A stretch of DNA of 16,460 nucleotides, from contig JBMNVT010000030.1 of assembly GCA_050947015.1 (NCBI GenBank), positions 1 through 16,460 on the forward strand. Reading direction: 5' to 3'. Of the stretch, positions 7,228 through 15,280 are shown one piece after another (positions within the stretch are counted from its first letter, which is position 1; the number at the start of each line of letters is the position of its first letter). The notes beneath the pieces were generated by a model. It saw only the letters and a program-made list of their open reading frames with translations. It was not told the DNA's origin and ran no database searches. Source of the DNA: CAKXIK01 sp050947015. Its GTDB lineage: Bacteria > Bacillota > Clostridia > Oscillospirales > Acutalibacteraceae. The position numbers were made by a program, and so were the translations under genes.

Positions 7228-7268
7228 ACAGACGGCTTGCAAACCAAAATGCGAGCCGTCTGTTTTTT
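7228..7268 (+). terminator. Terminator shared by the HPr-like and ABC-F genes
   Basis: ACAGACGGCTTGC (7228-7240) pairs with GCGAGCCGTCTGT (7251-7263), with one G-T pair, and is followed by TTTTTT. On the minus strand the same hairpin is followed by TTTT immediately after the ABC-F stop codon, so it can serve both convergent genes. Confidence 0.85.
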
Positions 7269-9180
7269 ATTCTTCCCCAGATAACTCTTCGTTCAGAGCT
7301 ACCCACTCATTATAAAGCTCATCTAAAGAGCATTTTGCCTGTGAGACCTGCTCGTTCAGCTGCAGCATTCGTTCATAATCCGTTGCGATTTCGGGGTCCG
7401 CATATTGGCTTTCCAGTGTGGAAACGGTGTCCTCTGCGGCAGCAATCGACTCCTCAAGTTTTTGCAGGCGGGATTTTTTTTTGCGCAGCAGGGCTTCCTG
7501 TTCCTTTTTCTGGCGATATTCGCCGCCGCGGCTTTCGCTTTTCTGCGTTGGTTTTTCCGTAGTTGACGTGGCCTTTTTCTTTTCCAGATAATCGTCGTAA
7601 TTACCGATGAATTCGACCGCTCCGTCCGGGTGCAGGTCATAAATTCGGTCTGCGGTTTTGTTAATAAGATAACGGTCGTGCGAAACGATCAGCAGCGTGC
7701 CGGGGTATTGCTCCAAAGCGTTTTCCAATGCTTCACGCGACACAATGTCCAAATGATTGGTCGGTTCGTCCAGCAGCAAAAAATTCGCATGGGAAAGCAT
7801 CAGCTTTAGCAGCAGCAGCCGGGCACGCTCTCCGCCGCTTAATGCGGCAACCGGCTTAAACACATCGTCGCCGCGAAACAAAAAAATTGCCAGCGCACTG
7901 CGCACCTGTGTTTCCGTCATGGTAGGGTCGTCGTCCCAGAATGCGTCGATAACGGTTTTATCTGTCGGGATACCTTGCTGAATCTGATCGTAATAGCCGG
8001 TTTCCACGCCAGCGCCAAGGCGGAACGAACCGGCGGAAGCGGCGTATTCGCCGAGGAGCACCTTCAGCAGAGATGTTTTTCCGCAGCCGTTCGGTCCCAG
8101 CAGAAAGATGCGCTCTCCGCGCTGCACATGCATGGACACCCCCGAAAAAATTGGTTTCCCACCGAATTCGAGCGCAAGTTCTTTTACAGTCAGCACATCG
8201 TTTCCGCTGACCCTGCGCTGTGTAAATTGAAAATGGAAGGTATCCGGTTCGTCCTCCGGTTTTTCCAGCGTGCCTTCCAACCGGTCAATCACCTTTTGTT
8301 TGCTGGCAATAATTCGGTAATTGCGTTCCTGATTCCACTGTTTTTGCTGTGCAATGATCCCCTGCAGCCTGCCGATCTCCTTGCGGGTGTTGGAATAGCG
8401 GCGTTCGGCAGCGATCCGTGCTTCCTGCTTCAGCGCAAGATGACGCGTATAATTGCCGTTGTAGACGGTCAGATGGTGGTTTTCCATTTCAAAGGTGCGC
8501 GTGGTGATTCGATCCAGAAAATAGCGGTCGTGTGAAATCACGAGGAACGCGCCGGAATAGCTGCGCAGAAAATCTTCCAGCCATTCCACAGAGTCGATGT
8601 CCAGATGATTGGTCGGCTCGTCCAACAGCAGAAGATTAGCGCCGCTGAGCAGCATTTTGGCAAGCTGCAGCTTGGCCTTCTGTCCTCCGCTCAATACGCC
8701 GACCCGCAAAGAAAGCTGCTCTTCGGTAAAGCCAAGCCCCAGCATGGCCGATCTTGCCCGGGCGCGGAAGGTAAGGCCGCCGTCCCGTTCAAACCGTTCG
8801 CGCAGCAAAGTTTGTTCTTCAATTAATCCGGAAAGTACGTCGCCCGTGCAATGCTGCATTCGGATGCGCAGCGACTCCAGCTCGCGTTCGGCTCGCGCCA
8901 GAGCAGAAAAAACCGTCAAAACTTCGTCGTAGGCTGTGGTTTCCAGATTTTTGCACACATGCTGTTCCATATAACCGATCTGTGTTTCTTTGCCGAATGC
9001 AATGTCTCCGCTGTCGCAGGAAGTCTGGTCAATCAGAATACGGAAGAGCGTGGTTTTGCCGCTGCCGTTTACGCCGACCACCCCAATGCGGTCGGTATCG
9101 GCAACTTCAAAGGAAACATGATCGAACAACAGATCGTCGCCAAAAGTTTTTTTCAGATTATTGACAAGAAGGCGGGACAT
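7267..9180 (-). CDS. ABC-F family ATPase (YdiF/Uup-like)
   Basis: This soluble protein has two ABC ATPase domains and no membrane segment, as in translation-associated ABC-F factors. In the 637-residue form, Walker A is at 36-44 (GVNGSGKTT) and 362-370. Signatures LSGGQ and LSGGE are at about 164 and 448, and both LLLDEPTNHLD Walker B motifs are at about 184 and 468. A charged linker at about 250-310 joins the domains. A Glu/Lys-rich coiled coil at about 555-635 forms the C-terminus. The length and tail resemble Bacillus YdiF, but a resistance-type role cannot be excluded. The start at 9180 is chosen because GAAGGAG lies 8 nt before it. An ATG at 9231 would overlap the LysR stop. The LysR gene is 43 nt upstream, so the two probably share a transcript. 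Confidence 0.93.
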   Translation of the reverse strand: MSRLLVNNLKKTFGDDLLFDHVSFEVADTDRIGVVGVNGSGKTTLFRILIDQTSCDSGDIAFGKETQIGYMEQHVCKNLETTAYDEVLTVFSALARAERELESLRIRMQHCTGDVLSGLIEEQTLLRERFERDGGLTFRARARSAMLGLGFTEEQLSLRVGVLSGGQKAKLQLAKMLLSGANLLLLDEPTNHLDIDSVEWLEDFLRSYSGAFLVISHDRYFLDRITTRTFEMENHHLTVYNGNYTRHLALKQEARIAAERRYSNTRKEIGRLQGIIAQQKQWNQERNYRIIASKQKVIDRLEGTLEKPEDEPDTFHFQFTQRRVSGNDVLTVKELALEFGGKPIFSGVSMHVQRGERIFLLGPNGCGKTSLLKVLLGEYAASAGSFRLGAGVETGYYDQIQQGIPTDKTVIDAFWDDDPTMTETQVRSALAIFLFRGDDVFKPVAALSGGERARLLLLKLMLSHANFLLLDEPTNHLDIVSREALENALEQYPGTLLIVSHDRYLINKTADRIYDLHPDGAVEFIGNYDDYLEKKKATSTTEKPTQKSESRGGEYRQKKEQEALLRKKKSRLQKLEESIAAAEDTVSTLESQYADPEIATDYERMLQLNEQVSQAKCSLDELYNEWVALNEELSGEE

Positions 9181-9223
9181 AAAAATAACTCCTTCATACA
9201 GGATCGTTTCTTCAAGTGCAGTA

Positions 9224-10165
9224 TCATTCATCTGCGGCGGCCGAAAGAGTTTCGGCCGTGTGGGGCAGGGGGAATGCGCCTGCTTCTCCGGTTACTAGTT
9301 CCGCAAAACGTGCAGCGGCAAACGAGGGCGGCAGCCCCTGCAGTGTCGCCAGTCCAACGCCGCGCTGCGGTAACGGCGGCGCAAGCTCCAGTTCGAACAA
9401 ATTTCCCTGTGAAATTAAATCGCCGGCAAATTCTTTTGTGACACACGCTACCCCAAGACCAATGGAGGCGAACTTTACCAGCAGTGAATGGGCGCCCAGT
9501 TCGATGGACGGATCCAGCGTTACGCCGTGCTGCGCGGCCACTCGGTCAAGATGCCGCCGTGAATTGGAAGCCGGTTCCAGCAAAATCAGCGGCAGTCCGG
9601 AAAGTGTTTGCCACGAAATCTGTTTGCCGCGCAAGGCTGCGTATTTTTCCCCGGCCACAAAAATATCCTGCACCGCCATGCAGGGGCGGATAGAAACCTG
9701 AGGATCCGAAATCGGCAGATTTACAAAAGAAATATCTACTTTACCGGACTTCAGCAGAACCAGCGTTTCGTTGGAGGTGCGGTTGGTAACCTGCAGGTGA
9801 ATTTCCGGATAAAGTGCATGAAAACGTTTCAGGTGCGGCAAAAGGTAATAGTCGCACAGGGTATCGCTGGCGCCGATTTTGAGTTCGCCGCTGGTTAAAT
9901 CCTTCAGGCTGGCCAGTTTTGCTTCGGCGGTGTCCACCAGGCCAACGGCCTGTTCTATGTACCCCATCAGGATGTTCCCCTCCCCGGTGGGGTCAACGCC
10001 CTTGGTGGTGCGAACAAACAAGCGGCAGCCAAGCCTGTTTTCCAGCTGACGGATTGCCTGACTGACAGCCGGCTGAGAAATTTTCAGAATCCGTGCTGCC
10101 TGAGAGAGACTGCGGCATTTGCCGACGGTCAAAAACACCCGATAAAGCTCCATATTGACAGACAA
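9224..10165 (-). CDS. LysR-family transcriptional regulator
   Basis: This is a typical LysR-type regulator of about 313 residues. The N-terminal winged helix-turn-helix spans about 4-63 and includes SLSQAARILKISQPAVSQAI followed by LENRLGCRLF. The C-terminal effector-binding domain (about 90-295) begins with GELKIGASDT. The start is uncertain. GGTGG at 10176-10180 is 10 nt before a TTG at 10165, 4 nt before a TTG at 10171, and 22 nt before the ATG at 10153. The TTG at 10165 fits best. It is transcribed away from the oadG-oadB type pair, with promoters and a palindrome between them. This is the usual arrangement for a LysR protein that controls the divergent genes and itself. The effector is unknown. 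Confidence 0.93.
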   Translation of the reverse strand: MSVNMELYRVFLTVGKCRSLSQAARILKISQPAVSQAIRQLENRLGCRLFVRTTKGVDPTGEGNILMGYIEQAVGLVDTAEAKLASLKDLTSGELKIGASDTLCDYYLLPHLKRFHALYPEIHLQVTNRTSNETLVLLKSGKVDISFVNLPISDPQVSIRPCMAVQDIFVAGEKYAALRGKQISWQTLSGLPLILLEPASNSRRHLDRVAAQHGVTLDPSIELGAHSLLVKFASIGLGVACVTKEFAGDLISQGNLFELELAPPLPQRGVGLATLQGLPPSFAAARFAELVTGEAGAFPLPHTAETLSAAADE

Positions 10166-10209
10166 AAGCAAACACCCACCTTTTTAAAAAAACTATAAGC
10201 AATAATTAT

Positions 10210-10238
10210 ATTATACCTGATTCTTTTTATCCTGACAA
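10210..10238 (-). promoter_or_regulatory. Sigma-A-type promoter of the LysR-ABC-F unit
   Basis: On the minus strand, TTGTCA (10238-10233), a 17-nt spacer and a perfect TATAAT (10215-10210) lie about 45 bp before the LysR start. Confidence 0.75.
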
Positions 10239-10258
10239 GTATGGAAAACGGATGGCGA

Positions 10259-10273
10259 TTTCACAAAGTGAAA
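10259..10273. promoter_or_regulatory. Candidate LysR operator, palindrome TTTCAC-aaa-GTGAAA
   Basis: The arms are perfect 6-bp inverted repeats around AAA and contain the T-N11-A pattern (T10260 to A10272) typical of LysR binding sites. The centre is about 63 bp upstream of the predicted LysR transcription start and about 90 bp upstream of the divergent start. Binding by this regulator is inferred from position. Confidence 0.5.
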
Positions 10274-10322
10274 ACAAATCAATTGGAGAGTAGCGAAATT
10301 TTAAAAAAAGTATGAAAAGAAA

Positions 10323-10351
10323 TTGTATTGGAAAAAGAAATGTGTTATAAT
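10323..10351 (+). promoter_or_regulatory. Promoter of the sodium-pump gene pair
   Basis: TTGTAT (10323-10328), a 17-nt spacer and a perfect TATAAT (10346-10351) with TG at 10343-10344 form an extended -10 promoter. The leader to the first gene would be about 130 nt. I see no clear riboswitch in it. Confidence 0.75.
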
Positions 10352-10487
10352 AAATTCAAATCGCGTTTTTGAGCAGCTCCTGCTGCGCTGTGATTTTTGA
10401 AAGAATTTAAACAGAGATTACAGGTTGTTTTTGTAGGCAGCGTATTGCAAGAAAGCGAAAATTATAAGAAAAGGGAGATTCAACACA

Positions 10488-10862
10488 ATGGACATGAACT
10501 TGTCTTTGGTCGTCCTGATCAGTGGCCTCCTGGTCGTTTTTTTGGTGCTGATCCTGTTGACGGCGCTGATTTGGTGTTACGGCAAGATTGTCAGCAGCGT
10601 TGGCGGTAAAGGTGGCAAAAAACAGGACAGAAAAGAAGAACAGCCGAGGCCGGCCGCTTCCCCCAAAGCGTCTGCCGCCGTTAAGAAAGCCGCTCCCAAA
10701 GCGGCGTCCGGTATTCCGGGCGAGATCATTGCGGTCATTGCGGCTGCGGTTGCTTCTTTGGAGGGCGGCAGTAAATATGTAATCCGCGGGGTAAAGCGTT
10801 CCAAGCCCTCGCGTTCGGCGTGGGGAACCGCCGGTGTGCTGGATAATACGCGCCCGTTCTGA
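10488..10862 (+). CDS. OadG-family gamma subunit of a Na+-translocating decarboxylase
   Basis: This 124-residue protein has one N-terminal membrane helix (about 5-33). A Lys-, Ala- and Pro-rich linker (about 40-75) follows. The C-terminal tail includes SAWGTAGVLDNTRPF, which is characteristic of OadG-type gamma subunits. In this complex family the gamma subunit anchors the carboxyltransferase alpha subunit to the membrane beta subunit. AAGGGAG lies 10 nt before the ATG. The beta gene follows 39 nt downstream. Whether the complex acts on oxaloacetate, methylmalonyl-CoA or glutaconyl-CoA cannot be told, because no alpha or biotin-carrier gene is in the window. Confidence 0.88.
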   Translation: MDMNLSLVVLISGLLVVFLVLILLTALIWCYGKIVSSVGGKGGKKQDRKEEQPRPAASPKASAAVKKAAPKAASGIPGEIIAVIAAAVASLEGGSKYVIRGVKRSKPSRSAWGTAGVLDNTRPF

Positions 10863-10901
10863 AGATCCATTTGTTGAATTATAACGGAAAGGAACGTTAC
10901 C

Positions 10902-12167
10902 ATGAATATTTTTGCAGAAGTGCTGCAAACGCTGAAAGATCTGGTTGCTTCTTCCGGTTTTGCAACCAGCGACTGGCGCAATTATGTCATGATCGCAATT
11001 GCATGCGTATTGATATATCTTGCCATCAAAAAAGAATATGAACCGCTTCTCCTGCTGCCGATTGCGTTCGGCATGCTGCTCGTTAACGTATTTCCCAACA
11101 TTATGGCTGCGCCGACACCCACCTATGATATGGTTGAATTGACCGGCCAGACATTGGCGGATTACCTCAGCGGAGCCTATAAATCCGCTTATCCGGTGAT
11201 TCAGCAGGGCGGCCGTTATTTTGAACAGCAGATGACTGCCAGCAACAACGGAGGCTTGCTGTATTATCTCTATCAGGGTGTTAAGCTTGGTATTTATCCT
11301 CCGCTGATCTTCCTTGGTATTGGCGCCATGACTGATTTCGGTCCGCTGATTGCCAATCCAAAGAGCTTTCTGCTGGGCGCCGCGGCGCAGCTTGGCATTT
11401 TCCTGACCTTTATCGGTGCGATTGCTCTGGGGTTTGACCCGCAAGCGGCCGGTTCGATTGCTATCATCGGCGGTGCGGACGGCCCGACCGCAATCTTTGT
11501 TACATCCAAGCTGAAACCCGAGCTTTTGGGGCCGATTGCGGTTGCCGCTTATTCATACATGGCGCTTGTTCCGATTATCCAGCCGCCGATTATGAAGCTG
11601 TTGACAACAAAAAAAGAGCGCACAATTGTCATGAAGCAGCTTCGCCCGGTCTCCAAGCTGGAAAAAATTATTTTCCCGATTCTTGTTACCGTCGTTGTTT
11701 CGCTTCTCCTGCCGGACGCGGCTCCGCTGGTCGGCATGCTGATGCTTGGCAACATTTTCCGCGAGAGCGGCGTCGTTTCCCGGATTTCCAACGCAGCGCA
11801 GAATGAGTTGATGAACATCATTACCATTTTCCTGGGTGTTACGGTCGGTGCGACTGCAACTGGAACGGTTTTCCTTTCTACGCAGACGCTGGGGATTATC
11901 GTTCTTGGCCTGTTGGCGTTTTGCTTTGGCACAGCCGGCGGCGTTCTGTTCGGCAAGCTGATGTGCTGGGCTACCAAGGGCAAGGTAAATCCGCTGATCG
12001 GTTCTGCAGGTGTTTCCGCTGTGCCGATGGCTGCCCGTGTAGCTCAAAAGGTAGGTCAGAAAGAAAACCCGTCCAATTTCCTGCTGATGCATGCCATGGG
12101 TCCGAATGTGGCTGGCGTTATCGGTTCGGCGGTTGCTGCGGGTGTGTTGATCAGCATTTTGGGATAA
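10902..12167 (+). CDS. Beta subunit of a Na+-translocating decarboxylase (OadB/GcdB/MmdB family)
   Basis: This integral membrane protein of 421 residues couples decarboxylation of a carboxybiotin intermediate to sodium export. Family hallmarks are GGADGPT with D193 and MHAMGPNVAGVIGSA with N402 and S409, regions known to line the sodium path. Multiple hydrophobic helices run throughout. The N-terminal part carries a polar segment at about 67-115 between the first and later helices, so the protein is longer than the roughly 375 residues of classical GcdB. AAAGGA lies 8 nt before the ATG. It is the second gene of the pair after the gamma subunit and is followed by a strong terminator. The alpha/biotin partner must be encoded elsewhere. 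Confidence 0.93.
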   Translation: MNIFAEVLQTLKDLVASSGFATSDWRNYVMIAIACVLIYLAIKKEYEPLLLLPIAFGMLLVNVFPNIMAAPTPTYDMVELTGQTLADYLSGAYKSAYPVIQQGGRYFEQQMTASNNGGLLYYLYQGVKLGIYPPLIFLGIGAMTDFGPLIANPKSFLLGAAAQLGIFLTFIGAIALGFDPQAAGSIAIIGGADGPTAIFVTSKLKPELLGPIAVAAYSYMALVPIIQPPIMKLLTTKKERTIVMKQLRPVSKLEKIIFPILVTVVVSLLLPDAAPLVGMLMLGNIFRESGVVSRISNAAQNELMNIITIFLGVTVGATATGTVFLSTQTLGIIVLGLLAFCFGTAGGVLFGKLMCWATKGKVNPLIGSAGVSAVPMAARVAQKVGQKENPSNFLLMHAMGPNVAGVIGSAVAAGVLISILG

Positions 12168-12195
12168 CAAATTCAGGTTTTGAAGGATCTTTTCG

Positions 12196-12227
12196 ATGCG
12201 CCCGTCAAATTGATCGGGCGCATTTTT
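12196..12227 (+). terminator. Terminator after the beta-subunit gene
   Basis: ATGCGCCCG (12196-12204) pairs with CGGGCGCAT (12215-12223), followed by TTTTT. It closes the gamma-beta unit 28 nt after the stop codon. Confidence 0.88.
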
Positions 12228-12282
12228 CATGAGAATTCAAAAGGTTTGCTTTTTGCGTTCGTGGAGGAAAGGAAAAGTTATC

Positions 12283-14670
12283 ATGAAACAATCGTTATCG
12301 CAGCAGTATTTGACTTTTCGACGAAAAGTATTGGAGAAGGATTTCTCCAGGATGAATGAAATGCAGAAACAGGCTGTTTTTCACGTGAATGGCCCGCTGC
12401 TGATTTTGGCAGGCGCCGGCAGCGGAAAAACAACGGTGCTTGTTAACAGGATTGCCAATCTGATTCGCTACGGAAATGCATATGAGTCCCGGGCGGGAGA
12501 CTGCAGCCCGGAAGAGCTGGCGATTCTGGAACGGTACTGTGAGGGTGACGACTCCCTCCGGCAGCAGGCAAGAAAAATTGCGGCAGAAGTGCCCGTTCCG
12601 GCGTGGAAAATTCTTGCCATTACCTTTACAAACAAAGCCGCTAGCGAATTAAAAAACCGATTGGAAAACATGCTTGGGGAAAGCGGGAACGATATCTGGG
12701 CGTCCACTTTTCACGCTGCCTGTGCGCGGATGCTTCGCAAGGACGGCGACCGGCTCGGATTTTCACGCCATTTCACGGTGTATGACACCGAGGATTCCAA
12801 GAGATTGATGCGGGACTGCATCAAAGCGCTGCGTATTGATGACAAAACTCTGCCCGCGCGTGCAATTCTGACAGAGATCTCTCATGCGAAAGATTCATTA
12901 ATCGCGCCAACGGATTATCTGCAGAACGCCAACGGTGATTTTCGACGGATGCAAATCGGACAGGCTTACCAGATGTATCAATCGCGGCTCAGGGAAGCAG
13001 ACGCCATGGATTTTGACGATCTGCTGTTCCATGCAGTAACGCTGCTGCGGGAAAATCAGGATGTTCTGGAGTATTATCAGAAAAAATTTCAGTACATTAT
13101 GGTGGATGAATATCAGGATACCAATCATGCGCAGTACGAATGGGTGTGCATGCTTTCGGCGGCTCACCACAATCTTTGCGTGGTCGGCGACGACGACCAG
13201 AGCATTTACCGCTTTCGCGGTGCGAATATTGAAAACATTCTCAGCTTTGAAACAACCTTTCCGGACAGCGTCGTAATTCGTCTGGAGCAAAACTACCGCT
13301 CTACCAAGACAATTTTGAACGCAGCAAACGCTGTGATTGAACATAACAGTGAACGCAAAGGGAAAACACTTTGGACGGAAAACCCGCAGGGAGAAAAGAT
13401 TCAGCTGCATACGGCGCTGGACGAGCAGGATGAGGCGAAATATATTGCTGAAAACATTCTGGATGCGACTGCCTCCGGAAAAAAATTCAGCGATTTTGCG
13501 GTGCTTTACCGCACGAATGCTCAATCCAACGCCATTGAAAAAATTTTCGTCCGCAGTGGTGTGCCGTATCGGATGATTGGCGGTCATCGCTTTTATGAGC
13601 GTAAGGAAATCCGCGATATGATCGCCTATCTCAGCGTGATTGCAAACCCAAACGACAGCATGCGTCTGCGCAGAATTATTAATGAACCAAAGCGCTCCAT
13701 CGGCGATAAAACCATTGCTTCCGCAGAAGAAATTGCCGCTGTGGTCGGCATGAGCTTGTTTGAAGTAATCACGCGCGCTGATGAATTTGACACTTTGCGC
13801 CGCGCTGCACCAAAGTTGCGGGCGTTTGCCGCCACGATCAACGAACTGATCGAGGAAGCACAGGATCCCGCTGTTTCATTGCATGAACTGTATCAGCACA
13901 TTCTGTTTAAAACAGATTATGTGGCATATCTGAAGGCACAGAACGATGAAGCGGAAACACGAATTGAAAATATCAATGAGCTTGCCAGCAACCTGATTCA
14001 GTTTGAGCAGGAAAATCAGGAAGAAGCTTCTATCTCTGCTTTTTTGGAGGAGGTTTCTTTGATGACGGATATCGACAACTACGATCAGAACGCCGATTCC
14101 GTTGTGATGATGACACTACATTCAGCGAAGGGTCTTGAATTCCCGGTCGTTTTTATGCCGGGAATGGAAGAAAATCTTTTTCCGGGGTACCAGTCAATCG
14201 TCAACGGCGGGGAAGAAATTGAGGAGGAGCGTCGTTTGGCATACGTTGGAATTACCCGTGCCAGAGAACAGTTGTATCTGACCGATGCGTCCCAGCGCAT
14301 GCTTTACGGCAGCACCCAACGCAACAAGCCTTCCCGCTTTGCATTGGAAATTCCAGAGGATTTGTTGGAAGAAACCGTAACACGTAGTTGGAAAAGGCCG
14401 GAGCCGGGTATGAAATTGCCCTCATCCAACGCGGCGAACCGCACTGCCAATATTCGAACGGCGCGCAGCATCGGGACAGGCTCACCGACTGTTCCGCCGG
14501 GAAAAACATGTCATCTCCAGCCAGGGGACGCGGTGGAACATAAAACATTTGGCGATGGCATGGTGCTTTCTGCAACAAAAATGGGCAATGATGTATTGCT
14601 GGAAATTGCATTTAATCAGGTTGGAACGAAAAAGGTATTTGCAAATTTTGCAAATTTGAAAAAAAAGTAA
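12283..14670 (+). CDS. pcrA: ATP-dependent DNA helicase PcrA/UvrD
   Basis: This superfamily 1A 3'-5' helicase acts in DNA repair and in removing proteins from DNA. In the 795-residue form, motif I is AGAGSGKTT (43-51), Ia is ITFTNKAA (113-120), II is DEYQDT (275-280), III is GDDDQSIYRFRG (302-313), IV is QNYRST (336-341), V is LHSAKGLEF (612-620), and VI contains YVGITRARE (654-662). The C-terminal GDAVEHKTFGDG segment matches the Tudor-like tail of PcrA that contacts RNA polymerase. A roughly 45-residue segment between motifs I and Ia (about 62-106) exceeds the usual PcrA layout. The start at 12283 is preferred because GGAGGAAAGG lies upstream. An in-frame ATG at 12229 overlaps the preceding terminator region. 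No clear promoter was found. Confidence 0.95.
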   Translation: MKQSLSQQYLTFRRKVLEKDFSRMNEMQKQAVFHVNGPLLILAGAGSGKTTVLVNRIANLIRYGNAYESRAGDCSPEELAILERYCEGDDSLRQQARKIAAEVPVPAWKILAITFTNKAASELKNRLENMLGESGNDIWASTFHAACARMLRKDGDRLGFSRHFTVYDTEDSKRLMRDCIKALRIDDKTLPARAILTEISHAKDSLIAPTDYLQNANGDFRRMQIGQAYQMYQSRLREADAMDFDDLLFHAVTLLRENQDVLEYYQKKFQYIMVDEYQDTNHAQYEWVCMLSAAHHNLCVVGDDDQSIYRFRGANIENILSFETTFPDSVVIRLEQNYRSTKTILNAANAVIEHNSERKGKTLWTENPQGEKIQLHTALDEQDEAKYIAENILDATASGKKFSDFAVLYRTNAQSNAIEKIFVRSGVPYRMIGGHRFYERKEIRDMIAYLSVIANPNDSMRLRRIINEPKRSIGDKTIASAEEIAAVVGMSLFEVITRADEFDTLRRAAPKLRAFAATINELIEEAQDPAVSLHELYQHILFKTDYVAYLKAQNDEAETRIENINELASNLIQFEQENQEEASISAFLEEVSLMTDIDNYDQNADSVVMMTLHSAKGLEFPVVFMPGMEENLFPGYQSIVNGGEEIEEERRLAYVGITRAREQLYLTDASQRMLYGSTQRNKPSRFALEIPEDLLEETVTRSWKRPEPGMKLPSSNAANRTANIRTARSIGTGSPTVPPGKTCHLQPGDAVEHKTFGDGMVLSATKMGNDVLLEIAFNQVGTKKVFANFANLKKK

Positions 14671-14682
14671 GCAACAAAATGA

Positions 14683-14733
14683 AACAGCCTGATCCCCGGT
14701 TTTATTTCATCATCCGGAGGTCAGGCTGTTTTT
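14683..14733 (+). terminator. Terminator after pcrA
   Basis: AACAGCCTGA (14683-14692) pairs with TCAGGCTGTT (14721-14730), with an inner CCGG/CCGG pairing and a following run of five T. It lies between convergent genes and may also stop the minus-strand transcript. Confidence 0.82.
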
Positions 14734-14755
14734 ATTTTGGAAAGAACGAGTTGCT

Positions 14756-15052
14756 TTACGCGATTGCCATAGCAGTTTGTTCATTGTCTGTGATCTGGAG
14801 ATCGAACAGAACGTCGGGAATATGAACAGGGAAGACGGCGTTGTCCACCAGAAGGCGGAATATTTTCTGTGCAACGGCGTGGGCGGAAAAAAGATTGGGG
14901 TTTATGTAGTTTGAGAGAGGACTGCCACTTTTCCGGCAACAGCACGAAATGCCGTAACGGCCGTTTTCGCTGCGCAGCAAATTGTAGCAAATCTGGAATC
15001 CGTTTAAATCGACCACTGCGTTTTCGAGTTCCTTCTTCATGACCATTTCCAT
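14756..15052 (-). CDS. Small protein, DUF6514-like
   Basis: This 98-residue protein is of unknown function. It shows the pattern I associate with DUF6514 small proteins of Clostridia: a central segment RYGISCCCR, then a helix AVAQKIFRLLVDN, then a closing VFPVHIPDVLFD segment. There is no signal peptide or membrane helix. The start at 15052 is well supported by GAGGAGG (15060-15066), 7 nt upstream. The open frame extends further upstream to 15178, but that stretch covers the promoter region. It is convergent with pcrA and divergent from the Gfo/Idh/MocA gene. The family assignment is from memory of the pattern and is moderately secure. The coding call is firmer. Confidence 0.72.
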   Translation of the reverse strand: MEMVMKKELENAVVDLNGFQICYNLLRSENGRYGISCCCRKSGSPLSNYINPNLFSAHAVAQKIFRLLVDNAVFPVHIPDVLFDLQITDNEQTAMAIA

Positions 15053-15100
15053 ATTTTTTCCTCCTCGTTTTTGAAAGCGTCTTTGCTTTCCTTTGTACTT

Positions 15101-15106
15101 ATTATA
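15101..15106 (-). promoter_or_regulatory. -10 element (TATAAT) of the DUF6514-like gene
   Basis: A perfect minus-strand TATAAT lies about 50 bp before the start. No good TTGACA-like hexamer lies 16-18 nt upstream, so either the -35 is weak or another sigma factor is used. Confidence 0.45.
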
Positions 15107-15201
15107 GCGAAGAGAGACGAAAAAATATATACCAAAAAAGTTTACGCTTAACTTGGGAAATAGGAAATATGTCTTCATTTTTTTGCCCTTTCTCCGGCAT
15201 A

Positions 15202-15230
15202 TTGCTTTTTTTTGACCTTTGGGTTACAAT
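15202..15230 (+). promoter_or_regulatory. Promoter of the Gfo/Idh/MocA gene
   Basis: TTGCTT (15202-15207), a 17-nt spacer and TACAAT (15225-15230) lie about 50 bp before the chosen ATG. Confidence 0.6.
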
Positions 15231-15280
15231 ACAAAAGTGTAAAAAATGAAGAAGGCAGCGATAAAAAGGGGAACCAGGGT

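Noticed and set aside
9181..9231. Upstream ATG at 9231 as the ABC-F start
   Set aside because: It overlaps the LysR stop and adds 17 residues with no similarity to ABC-F proteins, while the ATG at 9180 has GAAGGAG at ideal spacing.
10370..10390. Small AGCAG/CTGCT hairpin in the pump-gene leader as a riboswitch
   Set aside because: The stem is only 5 bp, with no terminator or conserved riboswitch core around it.
10407..11444. 345-residue minus-strand frame over the sodium-pump genes
   Set aside because: It is antisense to two well-recognised genes. Its Arg/Asn/Gln-rich content is typical of a reverse-strand shadow.
12898..13587. 229-residue minus-strand frame inside pcrA
   Set aside because: It is antisense to conserved helicase motifs II to IV, so the real coding frame is clear.
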